This document shows positions 22,645-31,218 of a stretch of 64,000 bases of DNA, one piece after another. The DNA is from Oscillospiraceae bacterium (GTDB taxonomy: Bacteria > Bacillota > Clostridia > Oscillospirales > Ruminococcaceae), in contig JAAVID010000015.1 of the NCBI GenBank assembly GCA_014799395.1, positions 25,202-89,201 on the forward strand, read 5' to 3'. A program made the translations under genes and the position numbers. The notes beneath the pieces were generated by a model, which was given only the letters and a program-made list of their open reading frames with translations, was not told the origin of the DNA and ran no database searches. Position 1 is the first letter of the stretch, and each line of letters begins with the position of its first letter.

Positions 22645-23211
22645 TTACTTATACATAATCTTATCCGAATTCAACTTATCATTAAACCCGACCCAATACC
22701 CCAACTGCGTAAACACGGGAATAAGCGCGTAATACCCCATCATCAGCACGGGGAACATCACGCTCATCGCCTCGACGCGGCTTGCCTGCGAGACGAGCGC
22801 GTCCGCTTGCGGAGTAAACGCCAGCACCAACGGATACGCGCTGCCCGAAATAAACTGATATATCAGCAGATTATCCCGCTCGGGGAAAAAGAGCTTGTTT
22901 ATCAGCAGAAAAGCCGTCGGTGCTGCCGCGAACGCGAACATTATCAGCCCTATCGCTATCCAGCGGAATTTCGTCACGCCGTCCACGCGCTTCAGCTTCA
23001 CCAGACTTCGCTCCTTAACGCCGTTTTTCCACGCCGCCGTAAACACCAGCGAAAAGAAAATGACTGCCGAAAACGCGATCGCCAGCACCTTTATAAGCAT
23101 ATTGTTCCCGAAAACAAATATCGCCATAGTCATTATCAGACAGAGAATATTTCCCAGAACAACAAAACCAACGCCTTTAAGCGTTAAAATGCCGAAGCTC
23201 TCTCTCTTCAT
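22645..23211 (-). CDS. Unrecognised integral membrane protein (188 aa)
   Basis: The protein has about five hydrophobic segments: two near the N-terminus (about residues 10-30 and 34-55), one at about 85-105, and two in the C-terminal half. There is a basic loop KERSLVKLKRVDG between the second and third. No motif of a known family was recognised. The ATG at 23211 is used because GAGGTG lies 6 nt upstream; a GTG nine bases earlier overlaps that site. It is divergent from the 23336 gene, and TTGAGC-N17-TACTAT (23305-23277) is a possible weak promoter. It could be a small permease component or a membrane regulator. Confidence 0.7.
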   Translation of the reverse strand: MKRESFGILTLKGVGFVVLGNILCLIMTMAIFVFGNNMLIKVLAIAFSAVIFFSLVFTAAWKNGVKERSLVKLKRVDGVTKFRWIAIGLIMFAFAAAPTAFLLINKLFFPERDNLLIYQFISGSAYPLVLAFTPQADALVSQASRVEAMSVMFPVLMMGYYALIPVFTQLGYWVGFNDKLNSDKIMYK

Positions 23212-23335
23212 AGCTTTCACCTCTTGAATTTATAGGGAGTATTGATTTAACGGCGGAGAAAACCGCATAAAAATCGATAGTAATATTTCCGCGGAAAATG
23301 CTCAAAATAATAAAAAAAGAAAGCGAGGAATTTGT

Positions 23336-23779
23336 ATGGCAAATTTTAAAAACAAGCAGAGCGCGGAAATATTGAACAGCGTTTACCGCAACGCTCAAAT
23401 GGCGTATGAAGCGGGCTCGGACGTTCTCAAGCATTGTAAGAACAACGCTCTCCGGCAAGAGATCTCCGCGCAGGTATCGCGTTACAAAAACGTCGCGGGG
23501 CAGGCGCGGCAGGAGCTCGCGCGGCGCGGCGAAGCGGCTCACGAAGCGTCTCCCTACGCTAAAACAATGGCGAAAATGGGTATCGCCATGAAAACCGCGA
23601 AAAATCAAAGCAGCGCCAATCTCGCGCGGATAATGCTGCAAGGCACCACAATGGGGATAATAGATATGCAGCACGCCGTCAACCGCTCTCACGCCGCGGA
23701 AAGCCGCATACGCGAAAGCGCCGAACGCCTCCTCGACCGCGAGCAGGACTTCTGCGAGAGCCTCAAGAGGTATCTTTGA
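23336..23779 (+). CDS. Unrecognised all-helical protein (147 aa)
   Basis: A soluble, very helix-rich protein with high Ala, Arg, Gln and Glu and no signal or membrane segment. It appears to form three or four long amphipathic helices, recalling small ferritin-like or DUF2383-type bundles, but no diagnostic metal ligands were identified. GCGAGGAA precedes the ATG. It stands alone between the divergent membrane protein and a convergent gene; after its stop a GC hairpin (CCCCTGC/GGGCAGGGG, about 23800-23831) may act as a terminator. Function unknown. Confidence 0.68.
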   Translation: MANFKNKQSAEILNSVYRNAQMAYEAGSDVLKHCKNNALRQEISAQVSRYKNVAGQARQELARRGEAAHEASPYAKTMAKMGIAMKTAKNQSSANLARIMLQGTTMGIIDMQHAVNRSHAAESRIRESAERLLDREQDFCESLKRYL

Positions 23780-23872
23780 GACGGCAGTTGTCCGAGCATA
23801 TCCCCTGCGACATCCGCGCGGGGCAGGGGAAATCCGCTCATTCGCCCGTAAACAGTGCCGGGAAAACGCCCT

Positions 23873-24667
23873 TTACTCCTCCGTCGGGGGATTGACTACG
23901 TTGCCCTCGATGATATTCCGCAGCACCGTCTGCGCGCGCTCGCGCTGCTCCTGCGCTTCTTTCTGATTGCCCGTGGCGGAGGGGTATTCGCACCGCAGAT
24001 AAAAGTTTATCTTGTCCGAGCAGGTATCCCACCGCGCGTCCTTGTGAAGATTCGTTGCGTTTATGTGCAGACCCACGCCCTTGAACAGAGCTTCCTCGGG
24101 GAAGTACTCCGAAAAGTCCACGAAAAGCTCGTCCTCCAGACCCTCCGCTTCGTACATCTGTTCCCAGAAGCCCTCGTCCGCGATGTACATCTGACTGTCT
24201 CCCGTGTAGACCTCCGCGGAAAATTTCATCGACTGCGCACTGTTGTAATCCGCCACTCCGCTTGAATTCGACAAATCGAGATAGTTCACGCCTACTTTAA
24301 CGTAGCCGTTTCCGTCGAAATCGGGGCAGTATTTTGTCAGCGCTTCCTCCAGTTCGTCGTACCTCAGACCAAGCTCCGACTGCGGTGAGGTCGAGATAAC
24401 GAGCACATACAAGTCGTTGACCTTGCGCGTGACAAGCTGAACCGTAAGGAATGTAAAGAGCGCTCCGAAAAACACCGCGATAACTATATAGAGCTTGTTG
24501 TGATACACGAAGTTTGCGAACTTCTGCCACGCGTTCATCTCCGGCATTTTAACGTAGCCCGTTTCGGGGATAAGCTCGCTCTCCTCGATAAGCCCCTGCT
24601 TCATTTTCAAGAGCTCTATATACTCCTCGCGAGACTTACGCGCTTTTTCGTCGTCCTTGTTTGACAT
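23873..24667 (-). CDS. Unrecognised membrane-anchored extracytoplasmic protein (264 aa)
   Basis: A charged cytoplasmic stretch (residues 1-55) is followed by one membrane helix (about 58-82, LYIVIAVFFGALFTFLTVQLV) and an acidic outer domain of about 180 residues with two Cys near the end (WDTCSDKINFYLRC). The acidic domain and Tyr/Asp-rich sequence suggest a surface sensor or substrate-binding role, but no family is recognised. It follows lysS by about 90 nt on the same strand and may be the last gene of the ftsE-to-lysS run. Confidence 0.7.
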   Translation of the reverse strand: MSNKDDEKARKSREEYIELLKMKQGLIEESELIPETGYVKMPEMNAWQKFANFVYHNKLYIVIAVFFGALFTFLTVQLVTRKVNDLYVLVISTSPQSELGLRYDELEEALTKYCPDFDGNGYVKVGVNYLDLSNSSGVADYNSAQSMKFSAEVYTGDSQMYIADEGFWEQMYEAEGLEDELFVDFSEYFPEEALFKGVGLHINATNLHKDARWDTCSDKINFYLRCEYPSATGNQKEAQEQRERAQTVLRNIIEGNVVNPPTEE

Positions 24668-24758
24668 ATTTCACCTCGTTAAGAAAGGCAGCCGGTCACG
24701 CGAAACAAACGTCCAAACAGGGCGTTACATACGCATAACCGACTACCAAACCAATATT

Positions 24759-26261
24759 TTATACCTGCGGACGCATCGTCGGGAACAGCAGAACGTCGCG
24801 AATGCTCGCCGAATCGGTCAGCAGCATTACCAGTCTGTCAAATCCGAAGCCCAGTCCGCCCGTAGGGGGAAGTCCGTATTCCAGCGCGGTGATGAAGTCC
24901 TCGTCCACCTGAGCGTCGTTTCCGCCCTGCGCACGCTTTGCCGCTACCTGCTTCACAAAGCGCTCCTTCTGATCGAGCGGGTCGTTAAGCTCCGAAAACG
25001 CGTTGCCGAATTCCATACCGTTTATGAAATACTCAAAACGCTCCGTAAACGCGGGGAATTCGGGCTTTCTCTTAGCCAGCGGCGAATTCTCAACGGGATA
25101 ATCGTAAATGACCGTAGGCTGTATCAGCTTGTCCTCAACAAACGCCTCAAAGAACGCGATAAGCACATCGCCCTTTGTGGAGCTCGCGTTTATCTCGTCA
25201 TCAATGCCCTTTGACTTAGCGCAGGCGCGAGCGTCCTCGTCGGTCGCCCAATCGTTGTAGTCCACGCCCGCGTACTTCTTGACCGCTTCGATCATAGTAA
25301 GGCGCTCCCAAGGCTTGCCGACAGCTATCTCCTTGCCCTGATACGTCACGGTATCCGTGCCGCAGACGTTGAGCGTTACCGTTCTGTACAAGTCCTCGAT
25401 AAGGTCCATCATATCAAAATAGTTGATGTACGCCTGGTACATTTCAATAGTGGTGAACTCTGGATTGTGAGTGGAGTCCATACCCTCGTTGCGGAAGATA
25501 CGTCCCACCTCGTATACCTTGTCAAAACCGCCGACTATCAGCCGCTTTAAGTACAGCTCGGTCTCGATACGCAAGTACATATCTATATCCAGCGCGTTAT
25601 GGTGGGTCTTGAACGGTCTCGCCGCCGCGCCTATCTCCAGCGGCAGAAGCACGGGAGTATCGACCTCGACATAACCGTGACCGTCGAGGAACTTGCGTAT
25701 CTCCGACAAAATTCTCGAACGCTTTACAAAAACGTCCTTAACGTCGGGGTTAGCGATAAGGTCAAGATAGCGCTTTCTGTAACGCTCCTCCTTGTCTTTC
25801 AAGCCGTGCCACTTCTCGGGCAGCGGCAAAAGCGACTTCGACAGCAAAGTGATTTCCGTCGCGTGAACGGAAATTTCGCCCGTCTTAGTCTTGAAAACGT
25901 ACCCCTTAACGCCTATAATATCGCCCAAGTCCCACTTCTTGAACTCCGCGAACTTATCCTCGCCCACGCCGTCGATACGCACATAGACCTGCATTCTGTC
26001 CGAGCTGTCGCGAACGTCGAAAAAGCTCGCCTTGCCCATTATTCTGCGCGACATCATTCTTCCCGCGATAACAACGTCCTTGTTTTCCAGCTCCCCAAAG
26101 CGCTCGCGTATCTCGCTGTTGTAAATGTCCACGGGGAATTTCGTGATAGTATACGGGTCCTTGCCCGCGTCCTTTAAGCCCTTGAGCTTTTCGAGACGTA
26201 CCCTGTGCTGTTCGTCAAGCTCCTCTTGGGTCATCTCAACTGTCTCTTCATTTTCAGCCAT
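24759..26261 (-). CDS. lysS: Lysyl-tRNA synthetase, class II
   Basis: The 500-residue enzyme has an OB-fold anticodon-binding domain (about 60-160) followed by the class II catalytic core. Motif 1 is near FLDGHGYVEVDTP, motif 2 near EVGRIFRNEGMDSTHNPEFT, and motif 3 at GGLGFGFDRLVMLL near residue 470. GAGGAGC precedes the ATG. It sits 16 nt after greA, the order greA-lysS being common in Firmicutes. No T-box leader was seen, so control is likely from the upstream promoter. Confidence 0.97.
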   Translation of the reverse strand: MAENEETVEMTQEELDEQHRVRLEKLKGLKDAGKDPYTITKFPVDIYNSEIRERFGELENKDVVIAGRMMSRRIMGKASFFDVRDSSDRMQVYVRIDGVGEDKFAEFKKWDLGDIIGVKGYVFKTKTGEISVHATEITLLSKSLLPLPEKWHGLKDKEERYRKRYLDLIANPDVKDVFVKRSRILSEIRKFLDGHGYVEVDTPVLLPLEIGAAARPFKTHHNALDIDMYLRIETELYLKRLIVGGFDKVYEVGRIFRNEGMDSTHNPEFTTIEMYQAYINYFDMMDLIEDLYRTVTLNVCGTDTVTYQGKEIAVGKPWERLTMIEAVKKYAGVDYNDWATDEDARACAKSKGIDDEINASSTKGDVLIAFFEAFVEDKLIQPTVIYDYPVENSPLAKRKPEFPAFTERFEYFINGMEFGNAFSELNDPLDQKERFVKQVAAKRAQGGNDAQVDEDFITALEYGLPPTGGLGFGFDRLVMLLTDSASIRDVLLFPTMRPQV

Positions 26262-26277
26262 TTTTATCTGCTCCTCA

Positions 26278-26763
26278 TTATTCGTCGTCTTTTCTTATTT
26301 CCAGTATCTTAAAGCGGACAGCTCCCGACGGAGTCTCCGCCTCGACCTCCTCGCCTATCTCGTGACCCATAATAGCCGCTCCGACAGGCGACTCGTCGGA
26401 AATTTTTCCGCTGTCTATATCGGCTTCCTTTGTGCCGACTATTTTAAACTCCATTTCCTCGTCCATTTCCAGATCGAGTATCTTTACGGTAGTACCGATA
26501 CCGACCTTTTCCGTGGAAACGTCCTCGTCGTCGATGACCTGCGCGTGAGCCAATGTCTGCTCTATCTCGGCGATCCTCGACTCTATCATACCCTGTTCGT
26601 TTTTCGCTTCGTCGTATTCGCTGTTCTCGGACAAGTCGCCAAACGACAGCGCGACCTTGATCTTCTCCGCAATATCGCGGCGCTTAACGGATTTAAGCTC
26701 GTTCAGTTCCTCTTTCAGCTTCTGCTCGCCCTTACGGGTCAATACGGTAATAGGTTTATTCAT
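26278..26763 (-). CDS. greA: GreA, transcription elongation factor
   Basis: The 161-residue protein stimulates RNA cleavage by backtracked RNA polymerase. The N-terminal coiled coil carries LSFGDLSENSEYDEAKNEQ (about 39-57) with the acidic tip residues, followed by the C-terminal FKBP-like domain with the conserved SPVGAAIMGHEIGEEVE. Length and both domains are normal. AGGAGGATAAT precedes the ATG. It lies between ctpA and lysS on the same strand. Confidence 0.97.
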   Translation of the reverse strand: MNKPITVLTRKGEQKLKEELNELKSVKRRDIAEKIKVALSFGDLSENSEYDEAKNEQGMIESRIAEIEQTLAHAQVIDDEDVSTEKVGIGTTVKILDLEMDEEMEFKIVGTKEADIDSGKISDESPVGAAIMGHEIGEEVEAETPSGAVRFKILEIRKDDE

Positions 26764-26816
26764 ATTATCCTCCTAAGATAAATTATTTAAAACGGGCAGC
26801 TCAAGTGTCTGAGCAG

Positions 26817-28028
26817 TCACTGCTGCGGATTAGCCTGCGGCGAAAGTATCTCGATAGCCTTTTGCAGCTGACTGTCCGTCTCGTGCGGCAGATACTCTAT
26901 CGAAGCGCCCGAGGGAAGCTCCGTAAGGTAGTCGGGCTTAAGCCCCACGCCGTCATATGACTGCTTTGACTTATACGGTATTATCGTCGCCGTAGTAAGG
27001 CTCAGCGCGCTTCCGTCGGGGAACTCGTAGGTGCTCTGCATTACCGCTTTTCCGTAGGTCTGCGTGCCTATAAGCAGAGCGTTATGCACCTCGCGGAGCG
27101 CCACCGCAAACAGCTCCGCCGCCGAAGCCGTACCGCCGTCCACAAGCACCGCAATGGGAATATCCGTATATTCCTCCGAGTCGGTCTCGATAAGCGTTTT
27201 CGTCACGCCGCCCGCGTATTCCGCCGTTGCGACCACCGCCGCGGGGAGTATTCTGTTCAGCATAGGCTTAAGCGCCGAAATAACGCCGCCGCTGTTCTGC
27301 CGCAAGTCGATTATCAGCGCCTTTGCGCCGTCCGCGTTGAGCGAGTTCAGCGAGTTTGAAAACTGCTCCGAGGTCTTTGCGTTGAACGACGTAATGCGTA
27401 TATACCCTATATTATCGCTCAGCATCTCGTCCGATACCGACGAAATATCTATCTGCTGACGGATAAGATTTACCGTAAGCTCCTCTCCATTGCGCACCAG
27501 TCTGAGCGTGAGCTTTGTACCAATATCGCCCGCTATCCTCTCCAGACCGTCGTTCTCTCCCATAGCAAGCAGACTTCTTCCGTCTATCTCCGTGATAACG
27601 TCTCCCACGACAACTCCGTTAGCCTCCGCCGAGCCGCCCTTGTAGACGTTCGTTATCCTCAGATATCCGCTTCCGTCCGCCTCCGCTTCAAAGCCCGCGC
27701 CGTTCACAACGCCGCTGCTCGTCTGCTGAAGCTCGTAATACGCCTGCGCGGGCATATAAACCGCGTACTTATCGCCGATACCCGAAACGTAGCCGTTTAT
27801 AACAGCCGTCTGAAGCGCCTCGTCGTCTATTCTTGAGGCGTCAGTATAATTGTTGCGGACGGTAACGTCCATTTCCTGTAGCTTCTGATATACGCCCTCC
27901 AGCTTTTCCGAGCTTGAGATCTTATTATTATAGATATTCAGCGAGGTCGTCCATGTCAGCACGAACGTTATCGCACAGCCTATCGCGATAAGACTTATCG
28001 CGATACCCAGTGATATTTTCCTATTCAA
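26817..28028 (-). CDS. ctpA: CtpA-type carboxyl-terminal processing protease (S41)
   Basis: The 403-residue exported serine protease has an N-terminal membrane anchor (about 6-28), a PDZ domain (about 95-185, with GDVITEIDGRS) and an S41 catalytic domain. The nucleophile is in GGTASAAELFA and the general-base Lys in TYGKAVMQS, followed by LTTATI and VGLKPD. Such proteases trim or degrade cell-envelope proteins. It directly follows ftsX; FtsEX activates wall hydrolases, so an envelope remodelling link is plausible. Its substrate cannot be told from sequence. Confidence 0.93.
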   Translation of the reverse strand: MNRKISLGIAISLIAIGCAITFVLTWTTSLNIYNNKISSSEKLEGVYQKLQEMDVTVRNNYTDASRIDDEALQTAVINGYVSGIGDKYAVYMPAQAYYELQQTSSGVVNGAGFEAEADGSGYLRITNVYKGGSAEANGVVVGDVITEIDGRSLLAMGENDGLERIAGDIGTKLTLRLVRNGEELTVNLIRQQIDISSVSDEMLSDNIGYIRITSFNAKTSEQFSNSLNSLNADGAKALIIDLRQNSGGVISALKPMLNRILPAAVVATAEYAGGVTKTLIETDSEEYTDIPIAVLVDGGTASAAELFAVALREVHNALLIGTQTYGKAVMQSTYEFPDGSALSLTTATIIPYKSKQSYDGVGLKPDYLTELPSGASIEYLPHETDSQLQKAIEILSPQANPQQ

Positions 28029-28102
28029 TGTTTTCTCCTATCCCGATCGTAATTTTGTCTTGGAAAACGCCGATCAAAATCTTTTTATAAACCGGTGTTG
28101 CC

Positions 28103-29005
28103 CTACACTTTCAAATACTTACCCATACTGATAACCGTGCCGACCGCGCCGAGCAGAGCGCCCGCCGCGCAGTTTATGCCGAGAACCAGCCAGCACACGC
28201 TGTCAAACGGTATCAGATCAAAGAACCCGAACATCTCCCAAAGCGTGAAGTTGTCGGTAAACAGCGCGAAAATAGAGTCGTAAAGGAACCATACCAGCCC
28301 CCACGCCGCGGTTCCCGCAAGGATACCGACAAACATACCCTCAACAAAAAACGGGAGCTTGATAAAGCTGTTTGTCGCTCCGACATATTTCATAATGGTT
28401 ATCTCATTTCGGCGCGCAAACACGCTCGAACGTATGGTATTTGAAATAATAACGATACTTACAATAACCAGCGTAGTCAGTATTCCGATAACGATTATCG
28501 AAAACGTGCTTCTGATATTCTGAAGCGCGCTCGCGAAATCATACGGAGCCCTTACCTCCTCCACGCCGTCGATACTCGAGACCGCCGTAACCACGGGGCG
28601 TATCTTCGCCAAGTCGGTCACTCTCGCGAAAAACGAGTGCGGCACGGGGTTTTCCTCCAGATACTCCAGCAGTTCGGCATATTCGCCCAGGTTCTCCTTG
28701 AAGGATTCAACGCCCTCGTCGGGAGAGATGTACTGCACGTCGGTAAGGTCGGGGTTGCCGTTGAGCACCTGCCGTATATGCGCAATATCCGCGTCCGACG
28801 CTTCCTCCTTTATAAAGATAGCTATCTGGTTCGTATCTTCAATATTGCCCATAATTATGTTTATATTCATCATAATGAGCGCCGCAAGGCTTATTTGAAG
28901 CAGACTTACAAGCAGTATCGAAAAGCTCGCGAACGACATTACGAAATTCTTCCAAACGGAGGAAATTCCCTTTTTCACAAGGTAACTAACATTACTCGCC
29001 CTCAT
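28103..29005 (-). CDS. ftsX: FtsX, cell-division ABC-transporter-like membrane subunit
   Basis: The protein has one membrane helix near the N-terminus (about 20-42), an extracytoplasmic domain (about 45-160) and three further helices, the FtsX plan. With FtsE it passes ATP-driven conformational changes to peptidoglycan hydrolases at the division or elongation site. The ATG at 29005 was chosen because GGAGG lies 5 nt upstream within ftsE; it overlaps the ftsE end by 14 bp. Length about 300 is standard. Confidence 0.95.
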   Translation of the reverse strand: MRASNVSYLVKKGISSVWKNFVMSFASFSILLVSLLQISLAALIMMNINIIMGNIEDTNQIAIFIKEEASDADIAHIRQVLNGNPDLTDVQYISPDEGVESFKENLGEYAELLEYLEENPVPHSFFARVTDLAKIRPVVTAVSSIDGVEEVRAPYDFASALQNIRSTFSIIVIGILTTLVIVSIVIISNTIRSSVFARRNEITIMKYVGATNSFIKLPFFVEGMFVGILAGTAAWGLVWFLYDSIFALFTDNFTLWEMFGFFDLIPFDSVCWLVLGINCAAGALLGAVGTVISMGKYLKV

Positions 29006-29678
29006 CGTTACCTCCGATCGTCTCGTCAAATGTTATCGAGCCCTTGTCAATATTGATTATCCTGCCTCCGTAATAGCGCACCAGCTCGTGCTCGTGAGTT
29101 ATCATGACCACGGTAGTGCCGCAGCGGTTTATCTCTTTCAGCAAGCCCACCAGCTCATACGAGCGCTTGGGGTCAAGGTTTCCCGTAGGCTCGTCGACGA
29201 TAAGCAGACCCGGGTCGTTCGCGAGAGCGCGGGCGATAGCCACACGCTGCTGCTCGCCGCCCGAAAGCTCCTTTGTCTTGCTCTTGGCTTTATGACCCAA
29301 CTCGACAAGGTTCAGCACATACGGCACTCTCTGACGTATGTATTTGCCCGACTGGTCGGCTATCCTCAGCACGAACGAGACGTTCTCATAAGCGGTAAAA
29401 TCCTGAATAAGGCGGAACTCCTGAAACACCACCCCGATAGAGCGGCGGAACTTCGCCACCTTGTTGCCTTTCAGCTTGGAGAGGTTGTATCCGTTTACGA
29501 AAACGCGTCCCGATGTCGGCACCAGCTCTCTCATCATCAGCTTCAGCAGCGTAGACTTACCCGCGCCGTTTCCGCCCACTATGAACACAAATTCTCCGTC
29601 GTTTATACGGAGATTTACGTCAACCAAAGCGTCAACGCCGCTCGAATAATGCACGTTGACGTTTTTCATTTCAACCAT
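28992..29678 (-). CDS. ftsE: FtsE, cell-division ATPase
   Basis: The 228-residue ABC ATPase has Walker [10 protein letters not shown] (about 36-44), signature [15 protein letters not shown] (about 138-152), Walker [13 protein letters not shown] (about 158-169) and a switch His in MITHEHEL. This is the FtsE type that partners FtsX rather than a solute transporter. It is first in a tight ftsE-ftsX-ctpA run. A clear upstream promoter was not found; a TATAAT near 29726-29731 lacks a good -35. Confidence 0.95.
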   Translation of the reverse strand: MVEMKNVNVHYSSGVDALVDVNLRINDGEFVFIVGGNGAGKSTLLKLMMRELVPTSGRVFVNGYNLSKLKGNKVAKFRRSIGVVFQEFRLIQDFTAYENVSFVLRIADQSGKYIRQRVPYVLNLVELGHKAKSKTKELSGGEQQRVAIARALANDPGLLIVDEPTGNLDPKRSYELVGLLKEINRCGTTVVMITHEHELVRYYGGRIINIDKGSITFDETIGGNDEGE

Positions 29679-29793
29679 AAGTTTTTAACTCCCCCCGATT
29701 AAAATAAGCAATGTAAATTTCCCAATTATATACTTTCTGTCTATTATCTCTCTATAATCATTTACAACGCAAAACGTTCTAAACAAACCATAT

Positions 29794-29818
29794 GGCTGCT
29801 TTTTGGCAAAAAGCAGCC
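29794..29818. terminator. Hairpin after the CdaR-like gene
   Basis: A perfect 11-bp stem GGCTGCTTTTT/AAAAAGCAGCC with a 3-nt loop lies after the gene's stop. The following T run is weak on the minus strand, so it may be a modest terminator or 3' stabiliser. Confidence 0.6.
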
Positions 29819-29835
29819 GTAATTTACAGTTTTTA

Positions 29836-30921
29836 TCAGAACTTTGTCGGATTTGCCGCAAGGTATTTCTTTACCATAAGCGCGATCTTAAAGATTATCG
29901 CGTGGTCGAATTCGCGAAGATCGAGACCCGTCAGCTTCTTTATCTTATCCAGACGGTAAACCAGAGTATTTCTGTGAACGAACAGCTTTCTGGACGTTTC
30001 GGAAACGTTCAGGCTGTTTTCAAAGAACTTCTGAATGGTAAACAAAGTCTCGTGGTCGAGGCTTTCTATCGAGTTCTTCTTGAATACTTCCTTGAGGAAC
30101 GTATCGCACAGCGTAGTCGGCAGGTGATAGATAAGTCTCGCGATACCCAGATTGTCGTAGGATACGATATTCTTGTCGGTATCGAAAACCTTTCCGACCT
30201 CCAGAGCTGTCTGCGCCTCCTTGAACGAGCGCGCAAGCTCCTTGACGCCGAGCACGGGTGTACCGATGCCGACGTTGACCTTGGTGAAGAACTCGCTCGA
30301 CAGCGTGTCCGAAATGCTGCGAGCCAGCTTTTCGAGGTCTTTCACGTCGATATTGTTCTTGACCTCCTTGACAAGCACTATATCCGTCTCCGTGATGTTG
30401 AAAACGAAATCCTTGTTCTTGTCCGGGAACAAATTCTGAATAACGTCATACGCCGAAACGTCGTTTGAAGCGATAACGCTTATCAGGAACACCACGCGGC
30501 TTATATCGCCGTTAAAGTGCAGCTCGCGCGCCTTAAGGCTTATATCGCCGGGCAGAACGTTGTCGAGAATGATGTTCTTGACAAAGTTGTTCCTGTCGTA
30601 CTTTTCATCGTAGTACTGCTTGATACTGGAAAGAGAAATAGCGATAATGCCCGCGTACTTTGAAGCGGACTCGTCGGTACCCTCCACAAACACCGCGTAG
30701 TCGGGCTTGATATGAACGCCGAACGGCTTGTAGGTATATCCGTCGCGGATAAAGACCTCGTGCGAATCTCCCAGCTCAATGGAGAAAAAGTCGTTCCCTC
30801 CGCCCACTCTGGTAAGATCGCTGCACGCGACGATGGTTCCGTTCTCGTCAATAACGCCGATAACTCTGTTGACTGTGTCCTTCATCTGATGGACGATTCC
30901 TTGAAATAGCCTGTTTGACAT
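29836..30921 (-). CDS. CdaR/PucR-family transcriptional regulator
   Basis: The 361-residue protein starts with a segment (MSNRLFQGIVHQMKDTVNRV, about residues 1-130) like the sugar-diacid-recognition domain. It has a central GGDEF-like or signal domain and ends with a PucR-type helix-turn-helix (about 295-350, including HRNTLVYRLDKIKKLTGLD). Members regulate carbon or nitrogen use genes; the effector here is unknown. The ATG at 30921 was chosen for AGAGGT; upstream in-frame codons lack such a site. It has its own promoter and is divergent from metG. It does not sit beside an obvious catabolic target, so it may act elsewhere in the genome. Confidence 0.82.
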   Translation of the reverse strand: MSNRLFQGIVHQMKDTVNRVIGVIDENGTIVACSDLTRVGGGNDFFSIELGDSHEVFIRDGYTYKPFGVHIKPDYAVFVEGTDESASKYAGIIAISLSSIKQYYDEKYDRNNFVKNIILDNVLPGDISLKARELHFNGDISRVVFLISVIASNDVSAYDVIQNLFPDKNKDFVFNITETDIVLVKEVKNNIDVKDLEKLARSISDTLSSEFFTKVNVGIGTPVLGVKELARSFKEAQTALEVGKVFDTDKNIVSYDNLGIARLIYHLPTTLCDTFLKEVFKKNSIESLDHETLFTIQKFFENSLNVSETSRKLFVHRNTLVYRLDKIKKLTGLDLREFDHAIIFKIALMVKKYLAANPTKF

Positions 30922-31038
30922 CTGTATACCTCTTTCCGATTTTTTTGCTATTCTCAATAACATTCCAAGGGCGCGGACTCTCCCCCCGAGTTTGTAAAAA
31001 ATACACAGTCCAAGCCCTCGAAATTTGTGCCTATCTCT

Positions 31039-31067
31039 ATTGTACTAAAAAACGCAAAAAAAATCAA
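31039..31067 (-). promoter_or_regulatory. Promoter of the CdaR-like gene
   Basis: On the minus strand TTGATT (31067-31062), 17 nt, TACAAT (31044-31039). The leader of about 110 nt can pair GGGC..GGACT with AGTCC..GCCC (about 31013-30967). Confidence 0.72.
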
Positions 31068-31115
31068 GTCTTTTTTATGTAATATGTAAAAATTTCTTGT
31101 TTTTTTTGACAATAC

Positions 31116-31144
31116 TTGAAAATTGCGTGAAAATGTACTATAAT
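31116..31144 (+). promoter_or_regulatory. Promoter of metG
   Basis: TTGAAA (31116-31121), 17 nt, TATAAT (31139-31144). The leader of about 68 nt is too short for a T-box. Confidence 0.75.
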
Positions 31145-31218
31145 ATAATTATATAAGTATGCGCTTTTTAAGGCAATATTTACAAATTTCACAAATGTTG
31201 GAAAAGGGGAAGATACCG

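Noticed and set aside
31145-31218. A T-box leader for metG (and for lysS)
   Set aside because: The metG leader is only about 70 nt, and lysS lies 16 nt after greA. No T-box sequence is visible.
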